From Channallabes apus (taxonomy: Eukaryota > Chordata > Actinopteri > Siluriformes > Clariidae): 64,000 nt of DNA. The stretch's first letter is position 1. Each line of letters starts with the position of its first letter. The notes beneath the pieces are model-generated. The model saw nothing but the letters and a program-made list of their open reading frames with translations. It ran no database searches and was not told the DNA's origin. Location of the stretch: assembly GCA_030522415.1 (NCBI GenBank), contig CM060115.1, forward strand, positions 16,339,191 through 16,403,190, given 5' to 3'. The position numbers were made by a program, and so were the translations under genes. Positions 11,518 through 23,700 of the stretch are shown here, piece by piece.

Positions 11518-12035
11518 ATGGAGAGACAGACCGAGACAGGAGAGAGAGAGAGACAGGAGAGAGGGAGACAGGAGAGAGAGAGACAGGAGAGAGGGAGACA
11601 GGAGAGAGAGAGACCGGAGAGAGAGAGACAGGAGAGAGAGCGGAGAGAGAGAGAGGAGAGAGAGAGACAGGAGAGAGAGCGGAGAGAGAGAGAGGAGAGA
11701 GAGACAGGAGAGAGAGCGGAGAGAGAGAGAGGAGAGAGAGACAGGAGAGAGAGAGAGACAGGAGAGACCAGAGAGAGAGACAGGAGAGAGAGCAGAGAGA
11801 CCAGAGAGAGAGAGACCAGAGAGAGAGACAGGAGAGAGAGCGGAGAGACCGGAGAGAGAGAGAGAGACAGGAGAGAGAGAGAGACCGGAGAGAGAGAGAG
11901 AGACCAGAGAGAGAGAGACAGGAGAGAGAGCGGAGAGAGAGACAGGAGAGAGAGCGGAGAGAGAGAGAGAGAGACAGGAGAGAGAGAGGAGAGAGAGAGA
12001 GAGAGACCGGAGTGAGAGAGACGGAGTGAGAGAGA
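11518..12035. repeat. Polypurine array (GAGAGACAGGAGA type)
   Basis: About 520 bp are almost exclusively purine on the plus strand, made of GAGAGA, CAGGAGA and GCGGAGA blocks. The 165-residue R/E/Q-only frame it encodes is a repeat artefact. Long polypurine/polypyrimidine tracts of this kind can form triplex (H-) DNA and are prone to instability. Confidence 0.9.
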
Positions 12036-12309
12036 GAGACAGGAAATCAGGTAGTGGTCAGAAGATATTCAGCCATTTAGGGGGAAAAATAGATAAAGAG
12101 AAACAAACAGACAGGATGGAGTGATGGAGACAGACAGATACACACACACACACACACACACACATCAGCTGGAGTCACCAAAAAGCCTGTCATGCTCACA
12201 TCACGCCTCCATAAATTGTTGATTAGGGGATTAAGAGATGTAGAGAGAGAGAGAGAAGTAGAGACATATATGGGGAGAGAGAGAGAGAGAGAGAGAGGGA
12301 GATGATGGT

Positions 12310-12955
12310 GCGGTTGGTGAGGGAATTCCACGCTGCTATTTTTAGTCGGTTGCTCTGTGGGGTTTCTCTGGAAGGGGGGGGGCTGGGGGGGCGGACTCTT
12401 CTCTGCTGCTGTTGGAGATCACGAGCTCGTCTCCTCTCACTGCACAGAATCTTCTGAAGTACAAAATGGATTTCTCTCTCTCAGTCCTATTCAGGAAGCT
12501 TTATTGTGACGAGCGGATATGTAGAGTTTTGCCAAAGAATTAGAAACGCTGTGTGTAAATGAAGCTGCTGTTTTTGTTCCGTGCCCTCCGATCACTCAGA
12601 TTTTCCCCTCTGCTCTAAATAAACCCGAGATCGTTCACACGTCAGAACGAGACGTGACAGGCTTGAGATTGGAAATTAACGTTTCTCGGTGGAGGTGATG
12701 TGTGTTACGTCCTTGACCCCAGGACTTGTGTGTGTGTGTGTGTGTGTGTTAATTAAATGTCTCTGCAGGACACGGCTGATAAATCCATAATCACACCTGC
12801 TAAGTGCGGCTCGGATTTTCCACTTCAGCAAAAAGCAGGGTAAAAGCAGTGGGGTTCTGATTTACTGCAGATTTCTGAGTTCAAGCGGCCGTAGGACGAG
12901 TCGACGCGCTGAAGACACCGGCTTAAAATAACCCACTCAGAAGATCAAAGGGGCA
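12310..12955. other. Intergenic stretch with no recognised gene
   Basis: Unique-looking sequence with a short G-run near 12,376 and a (GT)n tract near 12,728. Nothing coding or repetitive was recognised. Confidence 0.45.
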
Positions 12956-12959
12956 TGAG

Positions 12960-14442
12960 GAGGTTTTCAACTAAAGAAAGACAGACTGGTTGTTCAGATC
13001 AGCTGAAGAAAGACTCGGATCGAGCGATTGTTCACTTGAACGAGAAAAAGATCTGATGTCCTCGTGGATCAATAACTGAAAGATCAGCTGATCATGTGTT
13101 CAGGTCAGACAGAAGATCGTCTCACTCAAAAGATCAGCTGCCAGCACAATGGCTTAGCGGTTAGCACTGTGGCCTCCTCTAGGTTGTGGGTTCGATTCCC
13201 CCCTCTGTGTGCGTGGAGTTTGCATGTTCTCCCTGTGGGATTGAGAGTTTATTCCGGGTTCTCCGGTTTCCTCCCTCGGTCCAAAGACCTGGAGATTAGG
13301 CTAATTGGCGTTCCCAAAATGCCCGTAGTTTCTAAATGAGTGTGTATGTGCCTTGTGATGGATTGGCACCCTGTCCAGGGTGTATCCTGCCAGGGATAGG
13401 CTCCGCCCCCCATGACCCTGTGTACAGGATAAAGGGGTGTAGACAATGAGTGAGTGGATCAACTAAACATTTTTAAGTCGGGGAAAAGGATGATCAGCTA
13501 AACATTTGGACTGAGTGATGATTCTGGGACAAACAAAACGTCTGTGACTTTCACTGTGCTGTAACGTATGTGTGACAAATATAGGCTTAACTTAGTCTGT
13601 CTGGACCTGAAGATGATCTAATGATAATGTTACTAAAAAGACAAAAACAAGGAACAACCCAAAGCAAACAAGCACACCACTGATGGACTGCTTTATTTAT
13701 TTGGACATTTGGTTCAATCAAAAGATCAGCTAATTAATTTGATTGTGTGATCAACTGCTTTAAACAATGATGGCAAAAACAATTGGCTGATCATTGTGAT
13801 GAGTGAACCGATCAGTTCAGTCAAACGATCAGCTGAATTTTTGGATTTGCAAATTACTGATGATTGGACCTGAGGCTGATCTTTTTGTTCAAACTCAAAT
13901 AAGATCATTTCTAAACTAATCCTTCAGACTGGAGCTTCAGTTTGAACAAAAGATGATCAGCAAAAGTTCTGACTCGAGTGATGTCGGGTTCTAACGGACG
14001 AACGCGGCTGATCGTTCCTCAAGACGGATTGTGCGAGTCGGTGAACTGTTCAGATCGACTGGGTGTGGGATTTGACCAAAAGAGCTGCCGATGGTTTGGA
14101 TTTATGACTGACTGAATGTTTGTGTTGAGCGTAGGAGGATCAGTTAATCTCTCGGGTGGAACAGATGAAGATTGGCCGTTTGTTTCGTTCACTGATCAAT
14201 AGGTTTAATCAGAGGATTAGCCGAGTGCTGAGCTCCAAAAACTAGACGTCAAACAAAGGTTTTAAACATCTTAATAAAATGAATATAGACTAAAGTCTCT
14301 CTCTCTCTCACACACACACGTTGTTGTTGTTGTTCTCCTGAAGGATCTGGCCCTGAATACAGGTCACATGGGACTTACTCAGCTGTGAGGTATTCTCCAA
14401 ACACTGAGCTAATTTCATTTCAGTGTGTAACCTCATGGGGTC

Positions 14443-14476
<34 letters not shown>

Positions 14477-15225
14477 TGTGTGTGAGAGAGAGAGAGAAAC
14501 ACCCGGTTGCTGCAGTGTGTCTTCTTGTCACAGTTCTTGTGGAGAAAAAGCCGAACCAGTATTAATGTCCATCTTTAAGAGTCTCTGCACCGCGGTGACG
14601 TCACTCGACCAGCGTTTGATGATGAATTGGCGAAGACGACAGGATCGCAACTTACCGTGGGGGTCATGTGACCGGGATGAATTTGTCTATCTTTGAAGCT
14701 CCGCCCCCCGACTGATTGGGGTATAACACATCAAAAGGTCCAATCCAGCGTCTCACATCACTGACAGATTAAACAGTTGGATCTTACGATCGTCGGTTTA
14801 AGCAAACAAACAAACAAACAAGACTGTTTATGGGATCGTTTGGATCAGTTTTTTTGTTCCACTGAAAGATCCGCTGACTTAATTACTTTGATTTTTTGTT
14901 CGATCAGTAAATGTTACCTCATCATTTAAACCGTCTGATCTAAAAACTGGACAAGCGTTTGATGTGAAAAGGAAAGATCAGCCGAACTCTTCAAACAAAG
15001 AACCAAACAGACGATTCCGTGACGCTCTGGGTTAGGGTTACCCTGTTCGCCTCTATCTGTCAGCAATAGATCACTTGTTTTATATCAAAGAGCCGGAACA
15101 GACTGAATCGGACTGAAACGAAAGAAGAAAAGATTTTGCAAAAATTGTAAATCAGCAGTTGATCAGGATCAGTATTTAACCAAAAGATCAGCTGATCATT
15201 TGGAACGAGTGGATCATGTGGTTTA
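12960..15225. repeat. Field of diverged AAAAGATCAGCTGATCATTTGG repeats
   Basis: Variants of CAAAAGATCAGCTGAT followed by WTTTGG and a GAGTGAT-like phrase recur near 13,078, 13,129, 13,486, 13,719, 13,826, 13,945, 14,077, 14,856, 14,975 and 15,182. The core GATCAGCTGATC is a 12-bp palindrome with a CAGCTG E-box in its centre. Spacing is irregular (about 50-230 bp) and copies have drifted, as expected for an old tandem array. SINE copy 2 is inserted right after one unit. There is no coding potential. I do not recognise this as a named family. Confidence 0.55.
13148..13456 (+). mobile_element. tRNA-derived SINE, family A, copy 2
   Basis: The head has an A-box TGGCTTAGCGG and a B-box GGTTCGATTCC, then the same body as copies 1 and 3 (GTTTGCATGTTCTCC, GGATTGGCACCCTGTCC), ending GTAGACAATGAGTGAGTG. 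GATCAGCT on the left and GATCAACT on the right may be a slightly diverged target duplication within the surrounding repeat field. Confidence 0.8.
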
Positions 15226-15402
15226 CACACACACCTGACAGCGGCCATAAGCAGGTCAGTTTGTTCAGCAGTTTAATAAAGTCAGGACGTCGTGTCCGTG
15301 TCTCACACACTGCTGGAACGTCAGCCTGGTGTTTATGGCTCACACTCACGTCATCAGCGGCTGAAACTTGGCTTCACAATCTGACTCAAGTTAACTCTCT
15401 TC

Positions 15403-15408
15403 TTTATT
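15403..15408 (-). promoter_or_regulatory. ccdc124: ccdc124 polyadenylation signal (AATAAA)
   Basis: TTTATT on the plus strand is AATAAA on the gene strand, about 310 nt after the stop codon. It is the first canonical signal downstream, so it is the likely end of the 3' UTR. Confidence 0.6.
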
Positions 15409-15500
15409 TTTAACAACAAACAAACAAACAAACAAACGGTCTAATAATAAAATAAACTGCTGATGAGAAGTACTGATCTGTTGCTCAATCCGAGTGCGTG

Positions 15501-15541
<41 letters not shown>

Positions 15542-15717
15542 AACAAACTGCAACTTAAATATGGATTTCAGGAGTCAGGTGTCTGTCTGGGCGTGTCTTC
15601 TCGAGGGGGCGGGGCGTGTCGTCTCGGTCAGGGTTCAGGGGTGAGGGCGTGGTCAGGGGTTGGTGCGGACCCTGCGTTACGTGCGTCAGTCTCTGAGCTC
15701 TCGCCGTGTGGGCGTGG

Positions 15718-15919
15718 CTACTTGGTGTTGTAGCTGACGAAGCGCTGGTTTAACGGGTTCTCCGGAGACTTCGTCCACTCTTTCTTTAGCTGCTGTTTGA
15801 GCTGAGACATGCGCATGTTGGGGTTCTCCATTTTCAGACGGGGCAGGGTGGCCTCCTCAAACGCAGCAAAGGCCGCCTTCATCCTCCGCTCAGGGTGGCG
15901 GTCCAGATCCTCTTTAGTG
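15718..15919 (-). CDS. ccdc124: ccdc124 coding exon 4 (terminal)
   Basis: The acceptor is TTTCTGAAG|C, preceded by a TG-rich tract. The split codon AG|C gives serine. The exon encodes TKEDLDRHPERRMKAAFAAF, then EEATLPRLKMENPNMRMSQ and the tail NPLNQRFVSYNTK, stop TAG at 15,718-15,720. This is the most conserved part of the family. Confidence 0.95.
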
Positions 15920-16800
15920 CTTCAGAAACACACACACGCACACACACAATCAAATACATGTTGCAATTTCAAAACACTAAACTCTAACGATTAGAGATGG
16001 AAAACAGCGGTGACGACACACAGTGACGATACGCAGTGACGATACGCAGTGACGACACCTCAGATTTGTATTGCGATCATGTGAGTATAAGTATAATGAT
16101 TTTATAAAATCCTGATTCAATATTACAATCAATGAGCAAACGTAGGAAATTATTCACTCCTACTACACAGGACGCCGTGCTGCCTGCCAACAGGTGAACA
16201 GTTTAGAGCACCACCTGTAGGATCATAGAGGAACTGCAACATTTTACAACTACAAATGCAAACATATATAAAGTAAAAATTCTAAAATAACAAACTATTT
16301 TGGAGTCAGTGTGGCGATACTAATCCTAACACACTGCTACACAGAACAATGACGATACACCACTGAATTGAACCCTCCTCCAAAAGAACAGCATGTCATT
16401 CTATATTAACAGCAGAATATTTAGACTTTTCCCCCAAACTTGTTTTATATATTCAGTCAGTTCCACATCTGGAAGTCAGGAGCTTTAAATTCCAGGTTTT
16501 TCCCCCCACGATTTGTCCTGATGTGTGTAGGGACACCGCAATCTAATCCAAGGGTGTGTAGGAAGAAATTCATTTCCTGATGATTCCTGATGAAGCTTAG
16601 CTCCGTTTGGGCAAATTTGCATCTGAGGAAATGATGCAGGAGCAAAACTTCTGATTCACACACATTCACATTTCATACACACACTTCTGTAATTTTATTT
16701 TTATTCTGTAAACCTGCTTTGCTAGAATGACAATTGTTAAAAGCGCTATACAAATAAAATTGAATGGAATTAATAATAATAATAGGCATGATGATGATAC

Positions 16801-16900
16801 CTGAGCATGGCGATGGCGTCCTCGATGGTCCGAGCCGATTCTTCCTCAGGAATGAAGTGGTTAATGTTCTCCTCCAGCGGCGTCTCCAAATGACACTTCT
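16801..16900 (-). CDS. ccdc124: ccdc124 coding exon 3
   Basis: Acceptor CGCTCGTAG|AG and donor CTCAG|gtatc. It encodes EKCHLETPLEENINHFIPEE and then ESARTIEDAIAML, matching the human PLEEN...ARTIEDAIAVL segment. Phase agrees with both neighbours. Confidence 0.95.
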
Positions 16901-16952
16901 CTACGAGCGGGAAAAGCAGGATCAGAGATATGTACTGATACAAATACTGTAC

Positions 16953-16983
<31 letters not shown>

Positions 16984-17312
16984 CAAGCGAACCCCTGACA
17001 GTCTGTGAGCAGGGTTGCCATGTTCAGTATATAATTTCCACACACTGGAAATTCCTGCCATTTCAGTGTTGGCGGACGTTACTGTTTACTGTTTAGTATT
17101 AAGTAACTAATTACGTTACAAAATTACTGTATTTAAGAAGTAATCAGTTCCATTACATCGTTACATTGTGATTAAAGTAACTAGTTCAAGTACTTTTCCA
17201 GTGCAGAAAATAAAAAGCTTCTTTGTGATTCCTCATGTACGTTGTTTTAGTCAAGACCTTTATAATTATTCTACCATCATCACTCAGACAAGTCTGGTCC
17301 ATAATCTGTTAA

Positions 17313-17370
17313 CTACTAATACCCCTATCTCACCTACTAATACCCCTATCTCACCTACTAATACCCCTAT
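17313..17370. repeat. Left remnant of the 21-bp minisatellite
   Basis: Nearly three units of CTACTAATACCCCTATCTCAC directly precede the LINE. The array resumes in phase at 20,769, so the LINE split one array. Confidence 0.85.
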
Positions 17371-20300
17371 ATGTTGAAAGATGGCGCCGGTGAGGTCGGC
17401 TGCCGTCACGACTGCTCCGACCACCTTTTCTTTGTTTTTGTCTTTTAAGTTAGTTTTCAGTGTTTTAAAATCGGCAAAATCATCACCATTGAGTACATTA
17501 GGTATGATAGAGACACTCTTGTTTCTATTGGTATACAATGTACTCACAATTCAACGTTTTTAACTTCGGATCCAAGCTGGCCGAGTGAGATCCTGAGGGA
17601 GAACAAAGGACGCGATACAAAGCGACGGCCCCGAGGGAAACGAGCTGGCGTGAGGAACCGGCTGAGAGCCCGTGCACACAGCACACCTCTGCCTAGCATC
17701 CTGCTCGCCAACGTCCAGTCACTGGAGAACAAACTCGATGACCTCAGGGCCAGGATAAAGTTCCAGAGAGACATTCGGGACTGCAATCTCCTCTGCTTCA
17801 CCGAGACATGGCTGAACCCAGCGGTGCCGGACCACGCCATACAACCAGCCGAGTTCTTCTCGGTTCACCGCGTGGACAGGACGCGGGACTCGGGGAAGTC
17901 AAGGGGAGGCGGCGTGTGTTTGATGGTGAACAACAGCTGGTGCAACCGCGTGAGCGTTGTTCCTCTTACACGCTCCTGCACGCCAAACCTGGAACTACTG
18001 TCCATCATGTGTCGCCCTTTTTATCTACCACGGGAGTTCACATCGGTCATAATCGGCGGCATTTATATATACCACCACAAGCGGACACATACACTGCCTT
18101 ATGCGAGCTGCATGAGGCACTTTCATAACTACAAACGCAACACCGGGACGCTGCGCTCATTGTGGCGGGGGACTTTAATAGTGGCAACCTCAAACGCGCA
18201 GCGCCAAACTTTTATCCGCACATCACCTGCCCCACCATATGCGAAAGGACACTGGACCATCGTTATACTACGGTCAAAGACGGTTACAAGGCACAATCTC
18301 GTCCAGCATTTGGTAAATCCAACCACGCCGCCATCTTCCTCATGCCAAAATACAAACAAAGGCTGAAACAGGAAGTTCCGGTTCAGAGGGAGGTCGCGCG
18401 CTGGACGGACCAATCGGTGGCCGCGTTACAGGACGCACTCGATGACGTAAACTGGGACATGTCCAGAAACAGCTCCGATGACGTCAGCGTGTTTACGGAA
18501 GCGGTTGTGGGATTTATTGGGATGCTAGCGGATGATGCCGTGGAGAAAAAGACTATCAGAACGTTTCCCAACCAGAAGCCGTGGGTGGATAAAACCATCT
18601 GCGACGCTCTGAGATCTCGAACCGCTGCCTACAACACGGGACTTGCACTGGGGGACATGGAACCATACAAGGCTGCGTCATACAACGTGCGGAAGGCGGT
18701 GAAAGAGGCGAAGCAGCCCTATGGAAGGAAACTAGAATCACAGCTTCAACAGAGTGACTCTAGGAGCCTGTGGCAGGGACTAAGGACAATAATGGACTAT
18801 AAAACACCAACATCCGGTATGACGAACGCGGACGCGACACTGGCAGACGAGCTCAACACTTTGTATGCTCGCTTCGAGGCTGCAACTAAAGACGCTAGCG
18901 GCGCTAATGCTAACGGTGCTAATGCTAACGGCTGCAGACAGGAAGACACTGCCAGCACCGGGAACGCGCTCATCATCACCGAGCACGACGTGAGAAGAAC
19001 CTTCAGGAGAGTGAACACCAGGAAAGCAGCAGGACCAGACGGCATCTCAGGCCGTATTCTCAGAGCCTGCGCCGACTAGCACCTGTGTTCACTGAGATAT
19101 TCAACATCTCTTTATCTCAGTCGGTGATCCTCACATGCTTCAAAGAGTCCATCATTGTTCCTGTTCCAAAGAAACCACATCCTGCTTCTCTCAATGACTA
19201 TCGCCCTGTGGCCCTCACCTCAGTAGTGATGAAGTGCTTTGAACACCTTATCAGAGACTTCATCATTTCTTCACTACCCGACACACTGGACCCACTACAG
19301 TTTGCATACCGTCAGAACCGCTCCACAGACGATGCAATCTCTCATCTCCTCCACACTTCACTCACTCACCTGGACACTAGGAAAGGGAATTATGTTAAAA
19401 TGCTCTTCATCGACTACAGCTCTGTATTTAAACTCATCCAAACTCACCACCAAGCTGGAGCACCTGGGACTGAGCTCATCTATGTGTCAGTGGATCTCCA
19501 ATTTTCTGACTGGTAGACCACAGGCAGTAAGGATGGGCGGTCATGTCTCAGCCTCACTCACTCTCAGCACTGGAGCCCCTCAGGGTTGTGTTCTGAGCCC
19601 CCTGCTGTACTCTTTATACACCCACGACTGCATGGCCACTACCAACTCCAACTCCATCATCAAGTTTGCTGATGACACCGTCGTGGTCGGACTGATCACC
19701 AACAATGATGAGTCAGACTACCTAGAGGAGATTGGAAATCTGGAGAACTGGTGCCAGAGGAACAATCTCCTCCTGAACGTCAGTAAGACAAAGGAGCTGA
19801 TAGTGGACTTTAGTACAAAGCAGGAGAGGCACTAGCAGACCCCCATCATCAACAGGAGCCCAGTGGAGAGAGTGGACAGCTTCAGATACCTCGGTGTTCA
19901 CATCATGCAGGACCTGTCATGGTCCTGTCACATCAACACCGTGGTGAAAAAGGCCTGACAGCGTCTCTACCACCTCAGACGCTTGAGAGACTTTAGACTG
20001 CCCTCTAAGGTGCTCAGGAATTTCTACTCCTGCACCATAGAGAGCATCCTGACGGGGAAACATCACGACCTGGTTCGGGAACAGCACCATGCAGGACAGA
20101 CGAGCTCTACAGAGGGTGGTGCGATCAACTGAGCGCATTATCCGCACCAAGCTCCCTGACCTGCACTCGATCTACAGCAAGCGGTGCTGGACTAAGGCCA
20201 GGAAGATCGTGAAGGACCTCAGTCACCCCAGTAATGGACTGCTTTCTCTGTTGCGGTCTGGGAAGCGATTCCGCTCCCTAAAGGCCAACACAGAGAGGCT

Positions 20301-20764
20301 GAGGAGGAGCTTCTTCCCGCAGGCGATAAGGTCTCTCAATCACACCTCCACACAGGACTAATAACATCCTTTAAGCTCACAACACTGACTGGACAATCAT
20401 GGACACATTCATACACACTTGCACTAAATATTTATACATCTGGACAATTGCACATGACACTTTCATTAGTAACCTTTCACGCATATTTGCACAACCACTG
20501 ACACTTTAGTTTTTATATTTTATATATATACTTTCCCCCCCTATATTTTTGCAATATTTTATTATGCCCTTATTTGTACAGTTTATTTTACTAGTCAAAC
20601 TTACTTCTGTAGTATTTCTTTTTATTGATATTTATATTTATTTTACGTACAAGTTTTTATTACTTTTTTTATGGTCACGAGCAGTTGTCTAAGCATTTCA
20701 GTGCATATCGTACTATGTATGACTGTGTATGTGACAAATAAAATTTGAATTTTATTTGAATTTG
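17371..20764 (+). mobile_element. LINE of the L2/CR1-like group, near full length, inactivated
   Basis: It begins ATGTTGAAAGATGGCGCC, and its 3' end carries GTGACAAATAAAATTTGAATT. The order is an APE-type endonuclease (LLANVQSLENKLDDL near 17,695; CFTETWL near 17,795; PPQADTYTA near 18,080; GDFN near 18,168), a linker ([15 protein letters not shown] near 19,019), then reverse transcriptase ([60 protein letters not shown]). Several frameshifts and stops (e.g. at 19,077) break the frame, so it is dead. It is antisense to ccdc124 and sits inside the minisatellite. A second, worse copy is at 38,391-39,260. Confidence 0.9.
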
Positions 20765-20768
20765 ATCT

Positions 20769-23700
20769 CTCACCTACTAACACCCCCATCTCACCTACTA
20801 ACACCCCTATCACACCTACTAATACCCCCATCTCACCTACTAATACCCCCATCTCACCTACTAACACCCCCATCTCACCTACTAACACCCCCATCTCACC
20901 TACTAATACCCCCATCTCACACCTACTAACACCCCCATCTCACACCTACTAACACCCCCATCTCACACCTACTAACACCCCCATCTCACACCTACTAACA
21001 CCCCCATCTCACACCTACTAACACCCCCATCTCACACCTACTAACACCCCCATCTCACACCTACTAACACCCCCATCTCACCTACTAACACCCCCATCAC
21101 ACCTACTAATACCCCCATCTCACCTACTAATACCCCCATCTCACCTACTAACACCCCCATCTCACCTACTAACACCCCCATCTCACCTACTAACACCCCC
21201 ATCTCACACCTACTAACACCCCCATCTCACACCTACTAACACCCCCATCTCACACCTACTAACACCCCCATCTCACCTACTAACACCCCTATCACACCTA
21301 CTAATACCCCCATCTCACCTACTAATACCCCCATCTCACCTACTAACACCCCCATCTCACCTACTAACACCCCCATCTCACCTACTAACACCCCCATCTC
21401 ACCTACTAACACCCCCATCTCACCTACTAACACCCCCATCTCACCTACTAATACCCCTATCTCACCAATAATACCCCCATCTCACCTACTAACACCCCCA
21501 TCTCACCTACTAACACCCCCATCTCACCTACTAACACCCCATCTCACCTACTAACACCCCCATCTCACCTACTAATACCCCATCTCACCTACTAACACCC
21601 CTATCTCACCTACTAACACCCCCATCTCACCTACTAACACCCCCATCTCACCTACTAACACCCCCATCTCACCTACTAACACCCCCATCTCACCTACTAA
21701 TACCCCTATGTCACCTACTAACACCCCATCTCACCTACTAATACCCCCATCTCACCTACTAATACCCCCATCTCACCTACTAATACCCCCATCTCACCTA
21801 CTAACACCCCTATCTCACCTACTAACACCCCCATCTCATCTACTAATACCCCTATTTCACCTACTAACACCCCCATCTCACCTACTAACACCCCCATCTC
21901 ACCTACTAACACCCCCATCTCATCTACTAACACCCATATCTCACCTACTAACACCCCCATCTCACCTACTAACACCCCCATCTCACCTACTAACACCCCA
22001 TCTCACCTACTAATACCCCCATCTCACCTACTAATACCCCCATCTCACCTACTAATACCCCCATCTCACCTACTAATACCCCCATCTCACCTACTAACAC
22101 CCCCATCTCATCTACTAATAACCCCCATTTCACCTACTAACACCCCCATCTCACCTACTAACACCCCCATCTCATCTACTAACACCCCCATCTCATCTAC
22201 TAACACCCCCATCTCACCTACTAACACCCCCATCTCACCTACTAACACCCCCATCTCATCTACTAATACCCCTATCTCACCTACTAACACCCCCATCTCA
22301 CCTACTAACACCCCCATCTCACCTACTAACACCCCCATCTCACCTACTAACACCCCCATCTCACCTACTAACACCCCCATCTCACCTACTAACACCCCAT
22401 CTCACCTACTAACACCCCCATCTCACCTACTAACACCCCCATCTCACCTACTAATACCCCATCTCACCTACTAACACCCCTATCTCACCAATAATACCCA
22501 TATCTCACCTACTAACACCCCCATCTCACCTACTAACACCCCCATCTCACCTACTAATACCCCCATCTCACCTACTAATACCCCATCTCACCTACTAATA
22601 CCCCCATCTCACCTACTAATACCCCCATCTCACCTACTAATACCCCCATCTCACCTACTAATACCCCCATCTCACCTACTAATACCCCCATCTCACCTAC
22701 TAATACCCCCATCTCACCTACTAACACCCCCATCTCACCTACTAACACCCCCATCTCACCTACTAACACCCCCATCTCACCTACTAACACCCCCATCTCA
22801 CCTACTAACACCCCCATCTCACCTACTAACACCCCCATCTCACCTACTAACACCCCCATCTCACCTACTAATACCCCCATCTCACCTACTAATACCCCCA
22901 TCTCACCTACTAATACCCCCATCTCACCTACTAATACCCCCATCTCACCTACTAATACCCCCATCTCACCTACTAACACCCCCATCTCACCTACTAACAC
23001 CCCCATCTCACCTACTAACACCCCATCTCATCTACTAATACCCCCATCTCACCTACTAATACCCCCACCTCACCTACTAACACCCCCATCTCACCTACTA
23101 ACACCCCCATCTCATCTACTAATACCTCTATTTCACCTACTAACACCCCCATCTCACCTACTAACACCCCCATCTCATCTACTAATACCCATATCTCACC
23201 TACTAACACCCCCATCTCACCTACTAATACCCCCATCTCACCTACTAACACCCCCATCTCACCTACTAATACCCCCATCTCACCTACTAACACCCCCATC
23301 TCACCTACTAACACCCCCATCTCACCTACTAACACCCCCATCTCACCTACTAACACCCCCATCTCACCTACTAACACCCCCATCTCACCTACTAACACCC
23401 CCATCTCACCTACTAATACCCCCATCTCACCTACTAATACCCCCATCTCACCTACTAATACCCCCATCTCACCTACTAATACCCCCATCTCACCTACTAA
23501 TACCCCCATCTCACCTACTAATACCCCCATCTCACCTACTAACACCCCTATTTCACCTACTAACACCCCCATCTCACCTACTAACACCCCCATCTCACCT
23601 ACTAACACCCCATCTCACCTACTAACACCCCCATCTCACCTAATACCCCATCTCACCTACTAACACCCCTATCTCACCAATAATACCCATATCTCACCTA

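Noticed and set aside
11518..12015. 165-codon R/E-rich frame
   Set aside because: It is wholly a GAGAGA/CAGGAGA array with no conserved domain.
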